Source of the DNA: Anoplopoma fimbria
Taxonomy: Eukaryota > Chordata > Actinopteri > Perciformes > Anoplopomatidae
Direction: 5' to 3'
NCBI RefSeq assembly: GCF_027596085.1
Contig: NC_072457.1
Coordinates: 28,069,331 to 28,133,330, forward strand
DNA length: 64,000 nt
The notes under the pieces are model-generated. The model searched no databases. It was given only the letters and a program-made list of their open reading frames with translations, and was not told the DNA's origin. The translations under genes were made by a program, and so were the position numbers. Shown in pieces: positions 40,661-53,199 of the stretch. Positions within the stretch are counted from its first letter, which is position 1. Every line of letters begins with the position of its first letter.

Positions 40661-42750
40661 CCTCAAATCTCTCTTAAATACACCAGCAAAACAGCAAATA
40701 GTGTTTGATGGTTGACTTGTTGGGAGGTCACGACTTTATTTTAGTGATACTATCTGTCTGAGGTCCTGCTGTCAACACAAAAAAACTCCATTAGCAGCCC
40801 TCGCTGTTCCACTAAGGCAGGAAATAGAGTATTATGGACGAGTTAATCACATCAAGGAGAAAGAACAAATCAATTATTAGAACCTAAGACAACTGCATAG
40901 CTTAAATCACTCTGAAAATCATAGTCATAATCATCACAGACGGTATTCCAGGTCTATTCAGATTGTTAAGTTTTGTTCCGCATTTAGATATTCACTACTT
41001 AAAAAAATGAAATGCTCTCTATGGACTTCTAGTATTGAGGACAAAGGTATGATTTTATTTCAACCAAGTTTTTTAACTAAACCCATCTAGTTATGTCGTT
41101 TTAGAATGACTCTTATCATTTCCTATCTAGTGAGCATTTCCAAAAGACAATACCAGTGTAGTTTTACTTGCTTCCTATCACCCTTAACGGTGACAAGACT
41201 AAACCCACTGATGTATTTGCAGTCAAGCCTCATTACATTTTTTAAATGAGCACAGATTACATATGATTATGTTCCTCCACCACAAATTAAATTATGTGAA
41301 CAGCACAGGAACTAGAGACGCCCTTTTCTCTTGAAGGCCATGGTCCCAATTCTTCCTTATTCCCTCTTTTAAAAGTCACACTGCTGCACAATTTGTCATC
41401 TTAAATTAACACTGTAGTATGTTACTGTTTAATAAAGCCATTATAATTTCAGTGTATTTTTGTGTGCATATACATTCTCTTAGTTTGCATGCAGTTTTGT
41501 TTTGCCTCTTCACTGACACCAGAAACTCTCTAACAGTGTTAACAAAGTCAGAAAGTGAAAGAAAATATGAAAATGGACATTCATACATGAAATACACTGG
41601 TGGTTTGATAGCATCAATAGGAAAACACTCATATCAGCCGGTGCTGTTCTTTAACTATGTATAGAATGCAAAATGTACATCTTGTTATCCAACAAGAAAA
41701 TTCTGTCAAGAGTTGTGAGTATTTGCTAACATACACAGCTGTTTTTGTTGCTTAGCAACAGAGACATGTTTGGATCTGTAACAATCAAGTGCTGACCTTC
41801 TACTAACTTGACAGTTGTCTTTTAAGAGGACATTGGGACCAAAATGGATGCTTTTGCAATTAGATTACTTTTCCACATAAAGGCACATCGTGCTCCATAA
41901 TAGCCAATTACAAATATGGACACCAGCCCCGTTCCAAACAACACATCAAATTACAGCTCTGATATGCAAATACGTTTCTACATCGTTTGATGGTCTTCCA
42001 CTTTACAGAACATATGGCGTTACTGCATGTCTTGTACAAATATTCTGTCTGCTGGCGTCAGTTTTCTTTATTCGTTTGCCCTTTTGAAGCTGCGGCTCCA
42101 TTGTACTGGATGGTCTGTTTTCCCTGGTGGTGATTTCAGCTTTGTACCTGATAAGAAGTGCTGTGTTCCTCCAGGATAAGCTGTCTGGTGTGAGAAAAGC
42201 CTACTACCCTGGAATACATCCATTTCCTCAGGAAACACACTCACATTCACGCACACGTGCACACGTGCACATGTGCACACGTGCCTCTGAAAACTGACAT
42301 GCAGCCTCTCACCATATGGGATAACTGACTTCAGATCACCAGGCTCAGCTACCAAATGAGCCAATCACAGCAGCAAGCTGTCACCAGTGTGCCGCTGTCA
42401 CATCAAGGATGTGTCACGTACTGGGGGAATATTTTGATGCAACACCCTGACCTTTTAATAACTTTGCTGTGACCTTTGTGACCCCTGCCTGTGGTGGTAG
42501 ATGCTCAGGGACAGAGAACTGTGATAAGTACTAAACCCTGTTTTACTTTACACGTTAGCTAAGCCCCCCTCAGTTACTGTTGCTACGCCTGTCAGGGCTT
42601 CCATTCTAGACACATATGAAGACTATGATAAGATGGCATTTACTGTCAAAATTCTGTCTTTTTTGAGTTCTCAAAGAAGGAAAGAGGATGGCTTCTCATT
42701 TCTCATTCTGTAGCACCCCACATCATCTTGACATGTGGAGAAACTATACA
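40661..42750. other. No recognised gene; GTGCAC tract
   Basis: Unassigned AT-rich sequence. 42249-42283 is a tandem of GCACAC/GTGCAC-type units, alternating purine-pyrimidine and self-complementary. Confidence 0.4.
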
Positions 42751-43190
42751 CTTTATATAAGAAGTGGACATAGTCATTGTGACGTCACCGATTGATTTGT
42801 GGACTGCCGTTTTGAAGCCGAAAGTTTGGTGTTCTGCCTCTTGCCATTATAGCTTTTTTGCAACCAGTGAACGGAAGTGACCATGTTTGGACTGCGGCGG
42901 AGTGACGTAAGGACACCGTATATACAGGTCTGGTAGTGGTAGCAGTCACAAGGTAGCCCTGCCCTAAGGCTTACCCTGCGTTATGGTTAATTTTATTCTA
43001 AATGCGACCATAATTATTTCAACTTATGTTTACAATGTTAACTGAGGCATTAAATCAAGTGAGAAGTAGGGTAATTTTGCAACCAGAGGAGTCGCCCCCT
43101 GCTGGCCATTTGAAAGAAAGCAAGTTTAAGGCACTTCCACATTGACTTCACTCTTCAGAACCAAAGGTTACCACCGCCTGGGAGAAATCC
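42751..43190 (+). repeat. Teleost dispersed repeat containing the edge of the duplicated block
   Basis: Blocks such as 'gtggactgccgttttgaagcc', 'gcttttttgcaaccag', 'gtgacgtaaggacaccgtat' and 'gtcgccccctgctggccatt' follow the order of a fish repeat I recall. Its 3' part (from 43061) is repeated at 49353-49480, because the first base of the duplicated block falls inside this repeat. Confidence 0.55.
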
Positions 43191-46100
43191 ATGTCTAGCT
43201 ACAGCTGCTTAGCTATGAATGGATAATTGTTGTTGGTGGAGGGGTTTAGCCATAGAAATAGAACGAACATTCCCATTCAAATCAATGTAGCAGGTATGGC
43301 CAGAGCGTCGGCGGGCTGTGACCACACTTTAACAACAATCACCATTTTATTTTGTTCTAGTGAAATGTCGACAGAGAACAGTTCAATGATCATTCCACTC
43401 CTGTTTCTATGGGTTTAGATTTAAACCGCTTTACCCCAGAACCAATAGGCCTTCAACTGTCAAGTACTGCAACATTTTCAGTCTTTGACACAGGCACTGC
43501 AGACAAGTTTTGTGCTCTGAGCCGCCTTATATTATATCAGCTAAATATTGCATGAGCTCTTAGCAGCTATTTGCAGTAAAGTAAAAAAAAAACTAAGTCA
43601 ACCAATCTTTTTCCCTACAGTAGCATCAGCCATGTACGAACCCCGTCTGCTGCTCTCGTCTCTTGTCGTATCACAGTGGGAGAAAAAAAAAAAAAAAGGC
43701 TCCTTCTGCTCCCCTGGGGCATCGCTGTCAAGGACACCTGTCTGCTGCTGTGATTCGCTGTGTTCTACTGCACTCCAGTCAGCACGCCGCCTGATTACAT
43801 AAAACACTGAATGCATGAGAGTGTCCTACAGCGGGACGCCTAAGGCTGCAGTCATGTTGCGCAGCTCCCACCCGAGTTCCTCTCTCTCCCTCTCTCTCTC
43901 TCTCAGGTCCCAGACTCTCTCCACCAGCTGGCTGCTCATCTGTCTCGCCATCTACCTCTCCGTCTCGACCACAGTGTTAGCAAGCTGCATGCTCGCTTGA
44001 ATCATCCAGGGAGCTACTCTGGTCAGTCTATGTGCGCGTGTCCGTCTGTCTGAGTGACAAAGAGGTCGGCTCTAATTAAAATCAGCATTTGTAGCCGCAG
44101 GGAACGGTTACTATTGTCTTGGCGACAGTCGGCCCACTCGGTCCCCTAAGCAACGGAGCTACAGCTAATGAGAGGAGAAGACGAGGCTCTGCTTCCAGAG
44201 GAGCATGAGCTGGCTCTCCGTCTCATTTTATTTTATTTTTCTCAGTTTTTAATGTCTTTACATTGAGTTTATAAATGGTTTTGCTTTTCTGCTCTCTGTC
44301 TTCCTCTGACTCAGTCCTCATTCATCTCTCTTTTTAACTCTTTACTAATTTAGTAGACCTATAGGCGGGCTTGCCGCACTTTCATTATGTTTTCTATCCT
44401 CTCTCTCTCGTTTCTGACTTCACACCTTCTTTCCAATTACATCAAGTTTTGTCTTTTAACTGTTCCCCATCTTGCTCCTCTTTCATTTTGCTCTCATTTA
44501 TGGCAGCACATTCATCTCCTCCCTCGTTCCTCTCTTCCTCTCTCTCATCTCTACCTTAATTAGCAACTTTACATTTCTTTCGTTGGCAGGTTCTCTCTCT
44601 CTCTCTCTCTCTCTCTCTTTTCTCCTCCTGTCCCTCAATCTCCCTGATGAAGTGAGAATTACCATGTATCTGATGCTCAAATATCTTTGGAGTGTCTGTG
44701 AGCATATATAGAGACATTTTGGAATTCAACGCAACATTTATCTGTCTGTGGTCTGCAGCCTTATCTCTGCAGCGTTGGCTCTGTTTGCCTGCAGAAATAC
44801 CACCAAGTTAATAATTTGTGCTGCAATTGAAATGCTAAAACACTTTAAAAGAGCTGTGTGATGAGAATACAGATTAACACGGGAATGACAGAATACTTTA
44901 GCAAATCGTCTTTAGGAGAAATGCTGCGATCCAACAGTATTATATTCCTATGATGTGATGGGCTGCAAAACTGTTGACATGAACAAATTGCTCCCCCTCG
45001 TTTTGCCTAACGTTTTGGATAGACATGCTCAATTGCCTCTTGATCAAAACTCTCTGATCGGGGAGAAGAGTACAGGGATCAGCTCAGCAGAGAGTTAAGC
45101 TTAAAATGAACTGCTATTGTGAAAAGCCCGGATGCAATTCTGGAAATGGCAGGAATGTCTAATTGCCTTGTCGACTTGAGAACCACAAGGTCAGCGCACT
45201 CTGAGAGAAATGTCTGCCTTTGTCTCGTACAGAGCGGTTGTTTTGGGCTTTGCATATTCTGCTTTGTCTGCGTGTCAGTGGAGACATTCCTGGAGATGAA
45301 AACCACAGTGTGGTTCTCAAAATGATAACTTCTTTTTCTGTGTTTCAGCAGCCACTACAGTATATAATTCACTTCCCAACTCAAGGCTTGATATATGCTA
45401 AACTTTGTCTGGTGTCGCATCCAGCAATTTTCTTGTTTTCTTCCCCCAATTACTTTATTTTGCCCGTCATTCAACAATATAACCAGCTATCAAAGTGTCA
45501 GAAAGCTGTATCTGCTGTCTGTGTCAGGACTACAATCTTATTTATTCACCTCAACGGCTTGTTGCTCAGAAACAAAACAAGACCAGTAATTGCTTTGACC
45601 ATAAACAGCTTTTATTGGGTTGTCACTGCGTTTCTTCAGCATAATTAAATGAAGTTTTGGGTGCATTGCCTTCTTTGGTGTTAAATACTACTATACATAT
45701 CCTCTGTCCCAAAGCTTTCTGAGCTTTTGTTTGCAATTCAGAGGGAGCTGAGTCAGCAAAGGTCTACCTTTAAACACGAAACAAACGCAAAAGGGAGCAC
45801 ATAAATTAAAAGTTGTTCTTCTACTGTCAATTCAAATCTCTTTTTTGTCATTTATCTCATCTGCAGACTTTAGCAGCCCAAAGCTCAATCACTTATTCAA
45901 CACAACAGAGTAAACATGATAAATGCCTCGGTGTAGGCTTCTTTCATTTACCAACACACACAGTCTGATGTAACCATCCCTTGTGTGTCAGATCTCGGTA
46001 ACTGGAAAACGCTCCCCCTCACAGTACAGCAGCTTCATTAAGAGCTTCAGTTCTTGTTTGAATATAAGGCAGATGAAACTGTAACCTTAACATCACACAG

Positions 46101-47166
46101 ACGTCTGTTTTGAGCGATAAGACAAACCAATGGTCCCGTTGGAACAGTTGTTGGAGCTTTACCATTAGCATGCTCAAAGCCTTTAGATCAATATCACGCT
46201 GTTGTCGATCAGGGTAGTGAGGAGGACTATGGTTTCCTCATCGGGCGGGTTTGGTGTACTATTTTCAGGCTTCAAACTTCAATAATATTTTTCATATAAA
46301 AAGTGGATCACATGACAACAGATTATGTTAAAGATGTCGCTCTTAGTGACGAACCAACTGAGAATAACCCGACTCTGGAGCTCCATTTAGCTCCACCGAG
46401 CATTTTAGCGTCGTGTTTTACTTTTTCTGACTAACTGTATGCTACCTGACAAGAACCAAACAACTGACACATTTGGTGACTAGACCAAAACAGAGCAAAA
46501 TGGAGTGTGAATATTTGACTTAATTCACCAGGTCAAATCCAAATGACCCCTGTACTAGTGTACAAATGCAGCCAGAAGTAAGTGACAGAGCAACTCCTTT
46601 GGACATGTACAACAGGTATTAACATACTGCAGGTGCTGGAAAATACATCCTGTTCCAACTAATTAGTGACTAAGTAAGCAACGATTTGTAAAATCTTGGA
46701 TAAAACACATCTTTATTAATATTTTATTTATTAAAACCCAAACTGATCTGCTTCTTCAGGACCCTGTGGGTGTGGTGAGATGAAACTTGATTGACAGTGG
46801 CCTTGCAAAAAATGAACAATCCTGCAAGTGTCGGCCCCATTTTAAATTGCATATATTTCTTAAATTCGATTGGTGCACGGTATGTTACATCACTTTTTTT
46901 CCAACAGAGCCTCTCCAACTTCAAACCGAACACGATCAGATTATTTTGTGTTAATGTGGAGAACCATCACTCATTATAAAAAGCTGGTTAAGAAAATTAA
47001 TTTTCAGGTTTTTTTAAGAGATAATTATGGAATATCTCAATGGGCAATGGTGGCAAGACACCCGTCTGCTTTGTGTGTGTGACAGTCAGAGGATAATTCA
47101 AGACAAAATAAAAAGTGGACTTGGATGAAAATTGGAGCAATAGTACAGAATTAGGTCCCACTGTCC
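43061..47166 (+). repeat. Duplicated block, copy A (without piggyBac)
   Basis: This 4106-bp segment is nearly identical to 49353-55586 apart from the piggyBac insertion there. Copy A ends exactly where a 100-N gap begins. Small differences are visible: 3 extra nt near 43400, a CT tract 4 nt longer near 43895, 11 extra nt near 44732, 11 fewer nt near 45849, 14 extra nt near 46690, and single-base changes such as near 44248, 44513 and 45591. No gene is recognised inside. A 142-codon frame (45220-45648) is present in both copies, but it has no domain and no sign of constraint. Confidence 0.95.
45772..45777. other. Empty piggyBac target site (TTAA) in copy A
   Basis: Copy A reads ctacctttaaacacgaaac without interruption. 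Copy B reads ctacctttaa, then the 2147-bp element, then ttaaacacgaaac. This is the pre-insertion state, with a single TTAA. Confidence 0.93.
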
Positions 47167-47266
47167 NNNNNNNNNNNNNNNNNNNNNNNNNNNNNNNNNN
47201 NNNNNNNNNNNNNNNNNNNNNNNNNNNNNNNNNNNNNNNNNNNNNNNNNNNNNNNNNNNNNNNNNN
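47167..47266. other. Assembly gap of exactly 100 N
   Basis: One hundred consecutive N, the conventional placeholder for a gap of unknown size. Copy A of the duplicated block stops at its left edge. Confidence 0.99.
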
Positions 47267-47316
47267 ATACATAGTCAGATTTAAATTATTGATACAAATT
47301 ATAAATCAAACATAAA

Positions 47317-47550
47317 TAGCCCCATCTTAACCAGCTGCAACATTTTTATTGCTTACTAATGCATTGCTGATTATAATCCAGTCATAATGAGTACTTTACT
47401 TTTGGAACTTTAAGTATATTTTAATGCTTGCAATTTTGTACTTTACTTAAGTATAATTTAGAATGCAGAACTTTTGCTTCAGAGTATTTTTACACAATTG
47501 TATTGCTACTTTTACTTAATTAAAATATATGAGTACTTCTTCCACCATGT
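47317..47550 (+). repeat. Teleost dispersed repeat ('gagtacttcttccacca' end)
   Basis: It contains taaccagctgcaacattttt, 'gtactttacttaagtataat' and a final gagtacttcttccacca. This order is that of a very common fish repeat. It lies on the isolated contig between the two N gaps. Confidence 0.6.
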
Positions 47551-47818
47551 AGAAATACACAATATAAACTGCATTATTAACTTAAATGGTACCTTGAATA
47601 AGTGTGTTGTTAATTAAGTGACCACAAACTAATTGGTTTTAAGGCTACGAGAAACAGGAGATTTCTGCTTCAAGGTCTGGAGCAGCCATGGATCAAGAAC
47701 AAATTGTAATAGGGTCATGTTTCCCAAACAAAGACAAAGGGGTAGAAGTTGATGTTTTCATTGTCCTCAGACTTATGTAATGACTGGATGTTCAGAGAAA
47801 GTCATAGTATGGTATGTG
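47551..47818. other. No recognised feature
   Basis: Unassigned AT-rich sequence within the inter-gap contig. Confidence 0.35.
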
Positions 47819-48300
47819 TCATGGGGACTGTAGGTTTTGACCCAAATGCAGACAAGGGAGGTAACAGAAAATAAAGGGTTTATTTCAGTGGATGATGGGT
47901 GGTGAGAATGATCAGGGTTGAGATGGATCAATAGAGGCCGAGGGTAAGAGGGCGATGGAGGATGATTGTCCGAGCAAGGCAGAGCAGGGTGTGAGTATGG
48001 CAGGTTGGGGAATGAGCAGGCAAGGCAAGCAGACTGAGGAAACAGGTAGACAAGGTAAGTATAGGCAAAGATAGACCGCGGAATACACTCAGAAAAACAC
48101 ATTCACTGAGCGGACAAGAACGACTAGAATACCACGGAGGTTGAAACAAAGATCTGGCCAAGAGTTGATGGAAAGCCAGGGTAGATATACAGTTGAGTTG
48201 ATGAGTAAATGGAAGGCAGCTGAGCAGACTGGAACAGGTGAGGTGAATGAGTTGTAATCAGGAGGGAGCCCGTGGAGAACAGGTAGGAGCCACCAATGAA
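47819..48300. repeat. Probable dispersed repeat, G/A-rich, unclassified
   Basis: Purine-rich sequence with 'ccaaatgcagacaagggagg', 'ggtttatttcagtgg' and 'agaataccacggaggttg' resembles a fish repeat with that order of blocks. The termini are not clear. Confidence 0.4.
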
Positions 48301-48357
48301 GGAAACCATGCGAGGAGAGAGGAAACGAGGAAATGTGTTTTAAGAGACATCTTAAAC

Positions 48358-48505
48358 ACGTCATTATTATGACTTTTTTATCTCATTATTATGACTTTTT
48401 TATCTCATTATTATTTTTATAAAATAAAATAATTATGACTTTTTTATCTCATTATTTTTATAAAATAAATGATGACTTTTTATCTCATTATTATGATATA
48501 TCCTA
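48358..48505. repeat. AT-rich minisatellite (unit about 22 bp)
   Basis: The unit tatctcattattatgacttt recurs about five times with some truncated units and tttataaaataaa interruptions. It is low complexity and AT-rich. Confidence 0.85.
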
Positions 48506-48544
48506 GTTTCTCCAAAATTGACTCTGTAGCAAAAGCTGAGACAT

Positions 48545-49252
48545 TCAGGTGTTAGGGAGTAGCCTTTGTAATGTTCTTGAACTGAGTTTACCCTTCACAT
48601 TGATGTGACTGAAACATGGGGGACAGAGGTTAGGGTGTCCACTGTTTAAGATGTGAGTTTTCATGACACTAACTTCTGCTGGCTTATGAGTGTTGCCAAG
48701 ACACACGTCACCTTCAATGACCCAGCCCAAGTCTAGTTTCTGTGCATATGGGTCATTGTGTTTCCCTTTTAACTGCCTCCTCAACTTGTGAACTCTCAGT
48801 AGGTCATGCCCGATGAGCAGGAGGATTTCTGCGTCTGGGTCAAAGAGTCTGTAGCCGTCTCGCTGCTACCTCTCGCTGCTACTCCCACAGAGTCGTATTT
48901 GTTCAACTATAGGCCTCAGATGTTGGTGATGCCAAGCCGCTTCAGGAGTAGGTATTTCTTCACAGTTGTTGGGAATGGCACTGCATTCAGTGAATGTGGG
49001 AAGAGAGAGACTCATTTTCTTATCAATGGCTTCCACAATGAAGCCATGTGCTCTTCTGCCGGATGTTTCCAAGACCCCAGCACAGGTCTTCAGGGTGCAT
49101 GGTTCAGGTGTGCTATCGACATTGAACAAACTCAGCTCTTGCGAGTGAAATTTTGCTTTGCATACACCCTTTTGATGTTCTGTTGCTGGTCCTGGGGGAA
49201 AACTTGAACAAGGCAAATCTTAGAGCAGTATTTTCCTGAGAAGCTACTTCCA
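48545..49252 (-). pseudogene. Decayed BEL/Pao LTR-retrotransposon pol fragment
   Basis: Minus-strand translation shows hallmarks of the BEL/Pao polyprotein in the protease/DUF1758 to peptidase-A17 region. These are LKTCAG, then a block with ATEHQ/IPTPEAAWHH character, LLIGHD, and QKLDLGWVIEGDVCLG. The frame is broken twice. An in-frame TAG at 48866-48868 lies beside a 13-bp tandem duplication. A frameshift around 49130-49200 separates an upstream CSKICLVQVFP block from the rest, and the protease active-site segment between them is missing. The fragment is cut on its 5' side by the N gap, and no LTR is seen. It is not functional. Confidence 0.8.
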
Positions 49253-49352
49253 NNNNNNNNNNNNNNNNNNNNNNNNNNNNNNNNNNNNNNNNNNNNNNNN
49301 NNNNNNNNNNNNNNNNNNNNNNNNNNNNNNNNNNNNNNNNNNNNNNNNNNNN
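49253..49352. other. Assembly gap of exactly 100 N
   Basis: Second 100-N placeholder. Copy B of the duplicated block starts at the first base after it. Confidence 0.99.
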
Positions 49353-50876
49353 GAGAAGTAGGGTAATTTTGCAACCAGAGGAGTCGCCCCCTGCTGGCCA
49401 TTTGAAAGAAAGCAAGTTTAAGGCACTTCCACATTGACTTCACTCTTCAGAACCAAAGGTTACCACCGCCTGGGAGAAATCCATGTCTAGCTACAGCTGC
49501 TTAGCTATGAATGGATAATTGTTGTTGGTGGAGGGGTTTAGCCATAGAAATAGAACGAACATTCCCATTCAAATCAATGTAGCAGGTATGGCCAGAGCGT
49601 CGGCGGGCTGTGACCACACTTTAACAACAATCACCATTTTATTTTGTTCTAGTGAAATGTCGACAGAGAACAGTTCAATGATCATTCCACTGTTTCTATG
49701 GGTTTAGATTTAAACCGCTTTACCCCAGAACCAATAGGCCTTCAACTGTCAAGTACTGCAACATTTTCAGTCTTTGACACAGGCACTGCAGACAAGTTTT
49801 GTGCTCTGAGCCGCCTTATATTATATCAGCTAAATATTGCATGAGCTCTTAGCAGCTATTTGCAGTAAAGTAAAAAAAAACTAAGTCAACCAATCTTTTT
49901 CCCTACAGTAGCATCAGCCATGTACGAACCCCGTCTGCTGCTCTCGTCTCTTGTCGTATCACAGTGGGAGAAAAAAAAAAAAAAGGCTCCTTCTGCTCCC
50001 CTGGGGCATCGCTGTCAAGGACACCTGTCTGCTGCTGTGATTCGCTGTGTTCTACTGCACTCCAGTCAGCACGCCGCCTGATTACATAAAACACTGAATG
50101 CATGAGAGTGTCCTACAGCGGGACGCCTAAGGCTGCAGTCATGTTGCGCAGCTCCCACCCGAGTTCCTCTCTCTCCCTCTCTCTCTCTCAGGTCCCAGAC
50201 TCTCTCCACCAGCTGGCTGCTCATCTGTCTCGCCATCTACCTCTCCGTCTCGACCACAGTGTTAGCAAGCTGCATGCTCGCTTGAATCATCCAGGGAGCT
50301 ACTCTGGTCAGTCTATGTGCGCGTGTCCGTCTGTCTGAGTGACAAAGAGGTCGGCTCTAATTAAAATCAGCATTTGTAGCCGCAGGGAACGGTTACTATT
50401 GTCTTGGCGACAGTCGGCCCACTCGGTCCCCTAAGCAACGGAGCTACAGCTAATGAGAGGAGAAGACGAGGCTCTGCTTCCAGAGGAGCATGAGCTGGCT
50501 CTCCGTCTCATTTTATTTTATTTTTCTCAGTTTTTAATCTCTTTACATTGAGTTTATAAATGGTTTTGCTTTTCTGCTCTCTGTCTTCCTCTGACTCAGT
50601 CCTCATTCATCTCTCTTTTTAACTCTTTACTAATTTAGTAGACCTATAGGCGGGCTTGCCGCACTTTCATTATGTTTTCTATCCTCTCTCTCTCGTTTCT
50701 GACTTCACACCTTCTTTCCAATTACATCAAGTTTTGTCTTTTAACTGTTCCCCATCTTGCTCCTCTTTCATTTTGCTCTCATTTATGGCAGCACATGCAT
50801 CTCCTCCCTCGTTCCTCTCTTCCTCTCTCTCATCTCTACCTTAATTAGCAACTTTACATTTCTTTCGTTGGCAGGT

Positions 50877-50908
<32 letters not shown>

Positions 50909-52317
50909 CTCCTGTCCCTCAATCTCCCTGATGAAGTGAGAATTACCATGTATCTGATGCTCAAATATCTTTGGAGTGTCTGTGAGCATATATAGAGACA
51001 TTTTGGAATTCAACGCAACTGTGGTCTGCAGCCTTATCTCTGCAGCGTTGGCTCTGTTTGCCTGCAGAAATACCACCAAGTTAATAATTTGTGCTGCAAT
51101 TGAAATGCTAAAACACTTTAAAAGAGCTGTGTGATGAGAATACAGATTAACACGGGAATGACAGAATACTTTAGCAAATCGTCTTTAGGAGAAATGCTGC
51201 GATCCAACAGTATTATATTCCTATGATGTGATGGGCTGCAAAACTGTTGACATGAACAAATTGCTCCCCCTCGTTTTGCCTAACGTTTTGGATAGACATG
51301 CTCAATTGCCTCTTGATCAAAACTCTCTGATCGGGGAGAAGAGTACAGGGATCAGCTCAGCAGAGAGTTAAGCTTAAAATGAACTGCTATTGTGAAAAGC
51401 CCGGATGCAATTCTGGAAATGGCAGGAATGTCTAATTGCCTTGTCGACTTGAGAACCACAAGGTCAGCGCACTCTGAGAGAAATGTCTGCCTTTGTCTCG
51501 TACAGAGCGGTTGTTTTGGGCTTTGCATATTCTGCTTTGTCTGCGTGTCAGTGGAGACATTCCTGGAGATGAAAACCACAGTGTGGTTCTCAAAATGATA
51601 ACTTCTTTTTCTGTGTTTCAGCAGCCACTACAGTATATAATTCACTTCCCAACTCAAGGCTTGATATATGCTAAACTTTGTCTGGTGTCGCATCCAGCAA
51701 TTTTCTTGTTTTCTTCCCCCAATTACTTTATTTTGCCCGTCATTCAACAATATAACCAGCTATCAAAGTGTCAGAAAGCTGTATCTGCTGTCTGTGTCAG
51801 GACTACAATCTTATTTATTCACCTCAACGGCTTGTTGCTCAGAAACAAAACAAGACCAGTAATTACTTTGACCATAAACAGCTTTTATTGGGTTGTCACT
51901 GCGTTTCTTCAGCATAATTAAATGAAGTTTTGGGTGCATTGCCTTCTTTGGTGTTAAATACTACTATACATATCCTCTGTCCCAAAGCTTTCTGAGCTTT
52001 TGTTTGCAATTCAGAGGGAGCTGAGTCAGCAAAGGTCTACCTTTAACCCTTATAAGGTGTTCGGGTCTGTGGGACCCGTTTTCAGTTTTTAGCTTAATCA
52101 AAGTGATACAAATAATTATTTTTTTGAACTAAGATTCATTGGCTTTGGCTCATTTTCTGTGAGGAACATGAATCAGAAAACATTTTCAATGACCCCCCCC
52201 CCTGTATACCCCCCATCACATTTATATTACACACAGGGTGTTCGGGTCCAGTGGACCCGGAGCTAGTTTAAGTGTGGAAATCAAAGGTCCTGTGCACCCT
52301 CATTTTCCCTTCCTCCT

Positions 52318-52440
<123 letters not shown>

Positions 52441-52659
52441 GAGAGTAGAGCAGGTTCTCGTACCCTTGGTGCGAGAAGCCACAGTGGGCGCCCACTGTTC
52501 CCGCACAAGGTTGCAACATTGTGGCAAAATTTGAGAACCCAACACTATCTACACCCATATTCCCACACATTTCACCCTCTGACTTGCGGGAACCAAGTTT
52601 GGGGACCTGACACTATAAAAAGGCTCTGTCAGCGTGGTTCCATATCACGACTGATCAAG

Positions 52660-53199
52660 ATGGCAAAGCGATTCTCTGTTCAGACTGCCTTGCAGATGTT
52701 TTTTGAAGAGACAGAGGGATTTGATAGTGATGCAGAGGAAATAGTGTCAGAAAGTGAGGACAACATTTCCGAAAATGCCGAGTCGGACACTGAGCTCGAA
52801 GAGGAGGATCAGAATCAGCCAGCTCCCAAACGTAGAAGAGCCTCAGGACTAGCCCTTCAGCAGCCAGGACAAGCCTGCGAGCAGCCAGCCCCAGGACCAT
52901 CCCATGAGCAGGCAGGACCAGGCAGCAAGCAGCCAACCCCAGGACCATCCCATGAGCAGGCAGGACCAGGCAGCAAGCAGCCAGCCCCAGGACCAACCCG
53001 TGAGCAGCCAGCCGTAGGACCAGCCCGTCAGCCTACTCCGAAACTCAAGAGAACCCCAGGACCAGCCCGCAAGCAGCTAGCCCCAGGACCAGCCCGCCAG
53101 CAGCCAGCCGTAGGGACCCCAGGACCAGCCCGCCAGCAGCCAGCCCCAGGGCCAGCCGTGGCGCAGCAAGCCGCAGGACCAGCCGGTGAGAATCCATAG
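52660..53199 (+). pseudogene. piggyBac transposase, N-terminal part
   Basis: The ATG at 52660 (context atcaagatggc) opens 179 codons beginning MAKRFSVQTALQMFFEE. An acidic stretch (DSDAEEIVSESEDN and beyond, about residues 22-60) and a basic KRRR motif follow, as is usual for piggyBac N-termini. From about residue 65 the protein is a Pro/Gly/Gln repeat. A 16-residue unit (48 bp) occurs twice perfectly, then shorter PGPARQQPA-like units follow. The frame stops at 53197-53199, where an internal deletion has joined it out of frame to the C-terminal part. The first two catalytic aspartates and most of the RNase H-like core are absent. Confidence 0.85.

Noticed and set aside
45220..45648. A 142-codon frame that is also present in copy B (51493-51921)
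   Set aside because: Its presence in both copies follows from the block duplication. It has no recognisable domain, and one of the visible copy differences changes a residue (Ala to Thr), giving no sign of constraint.
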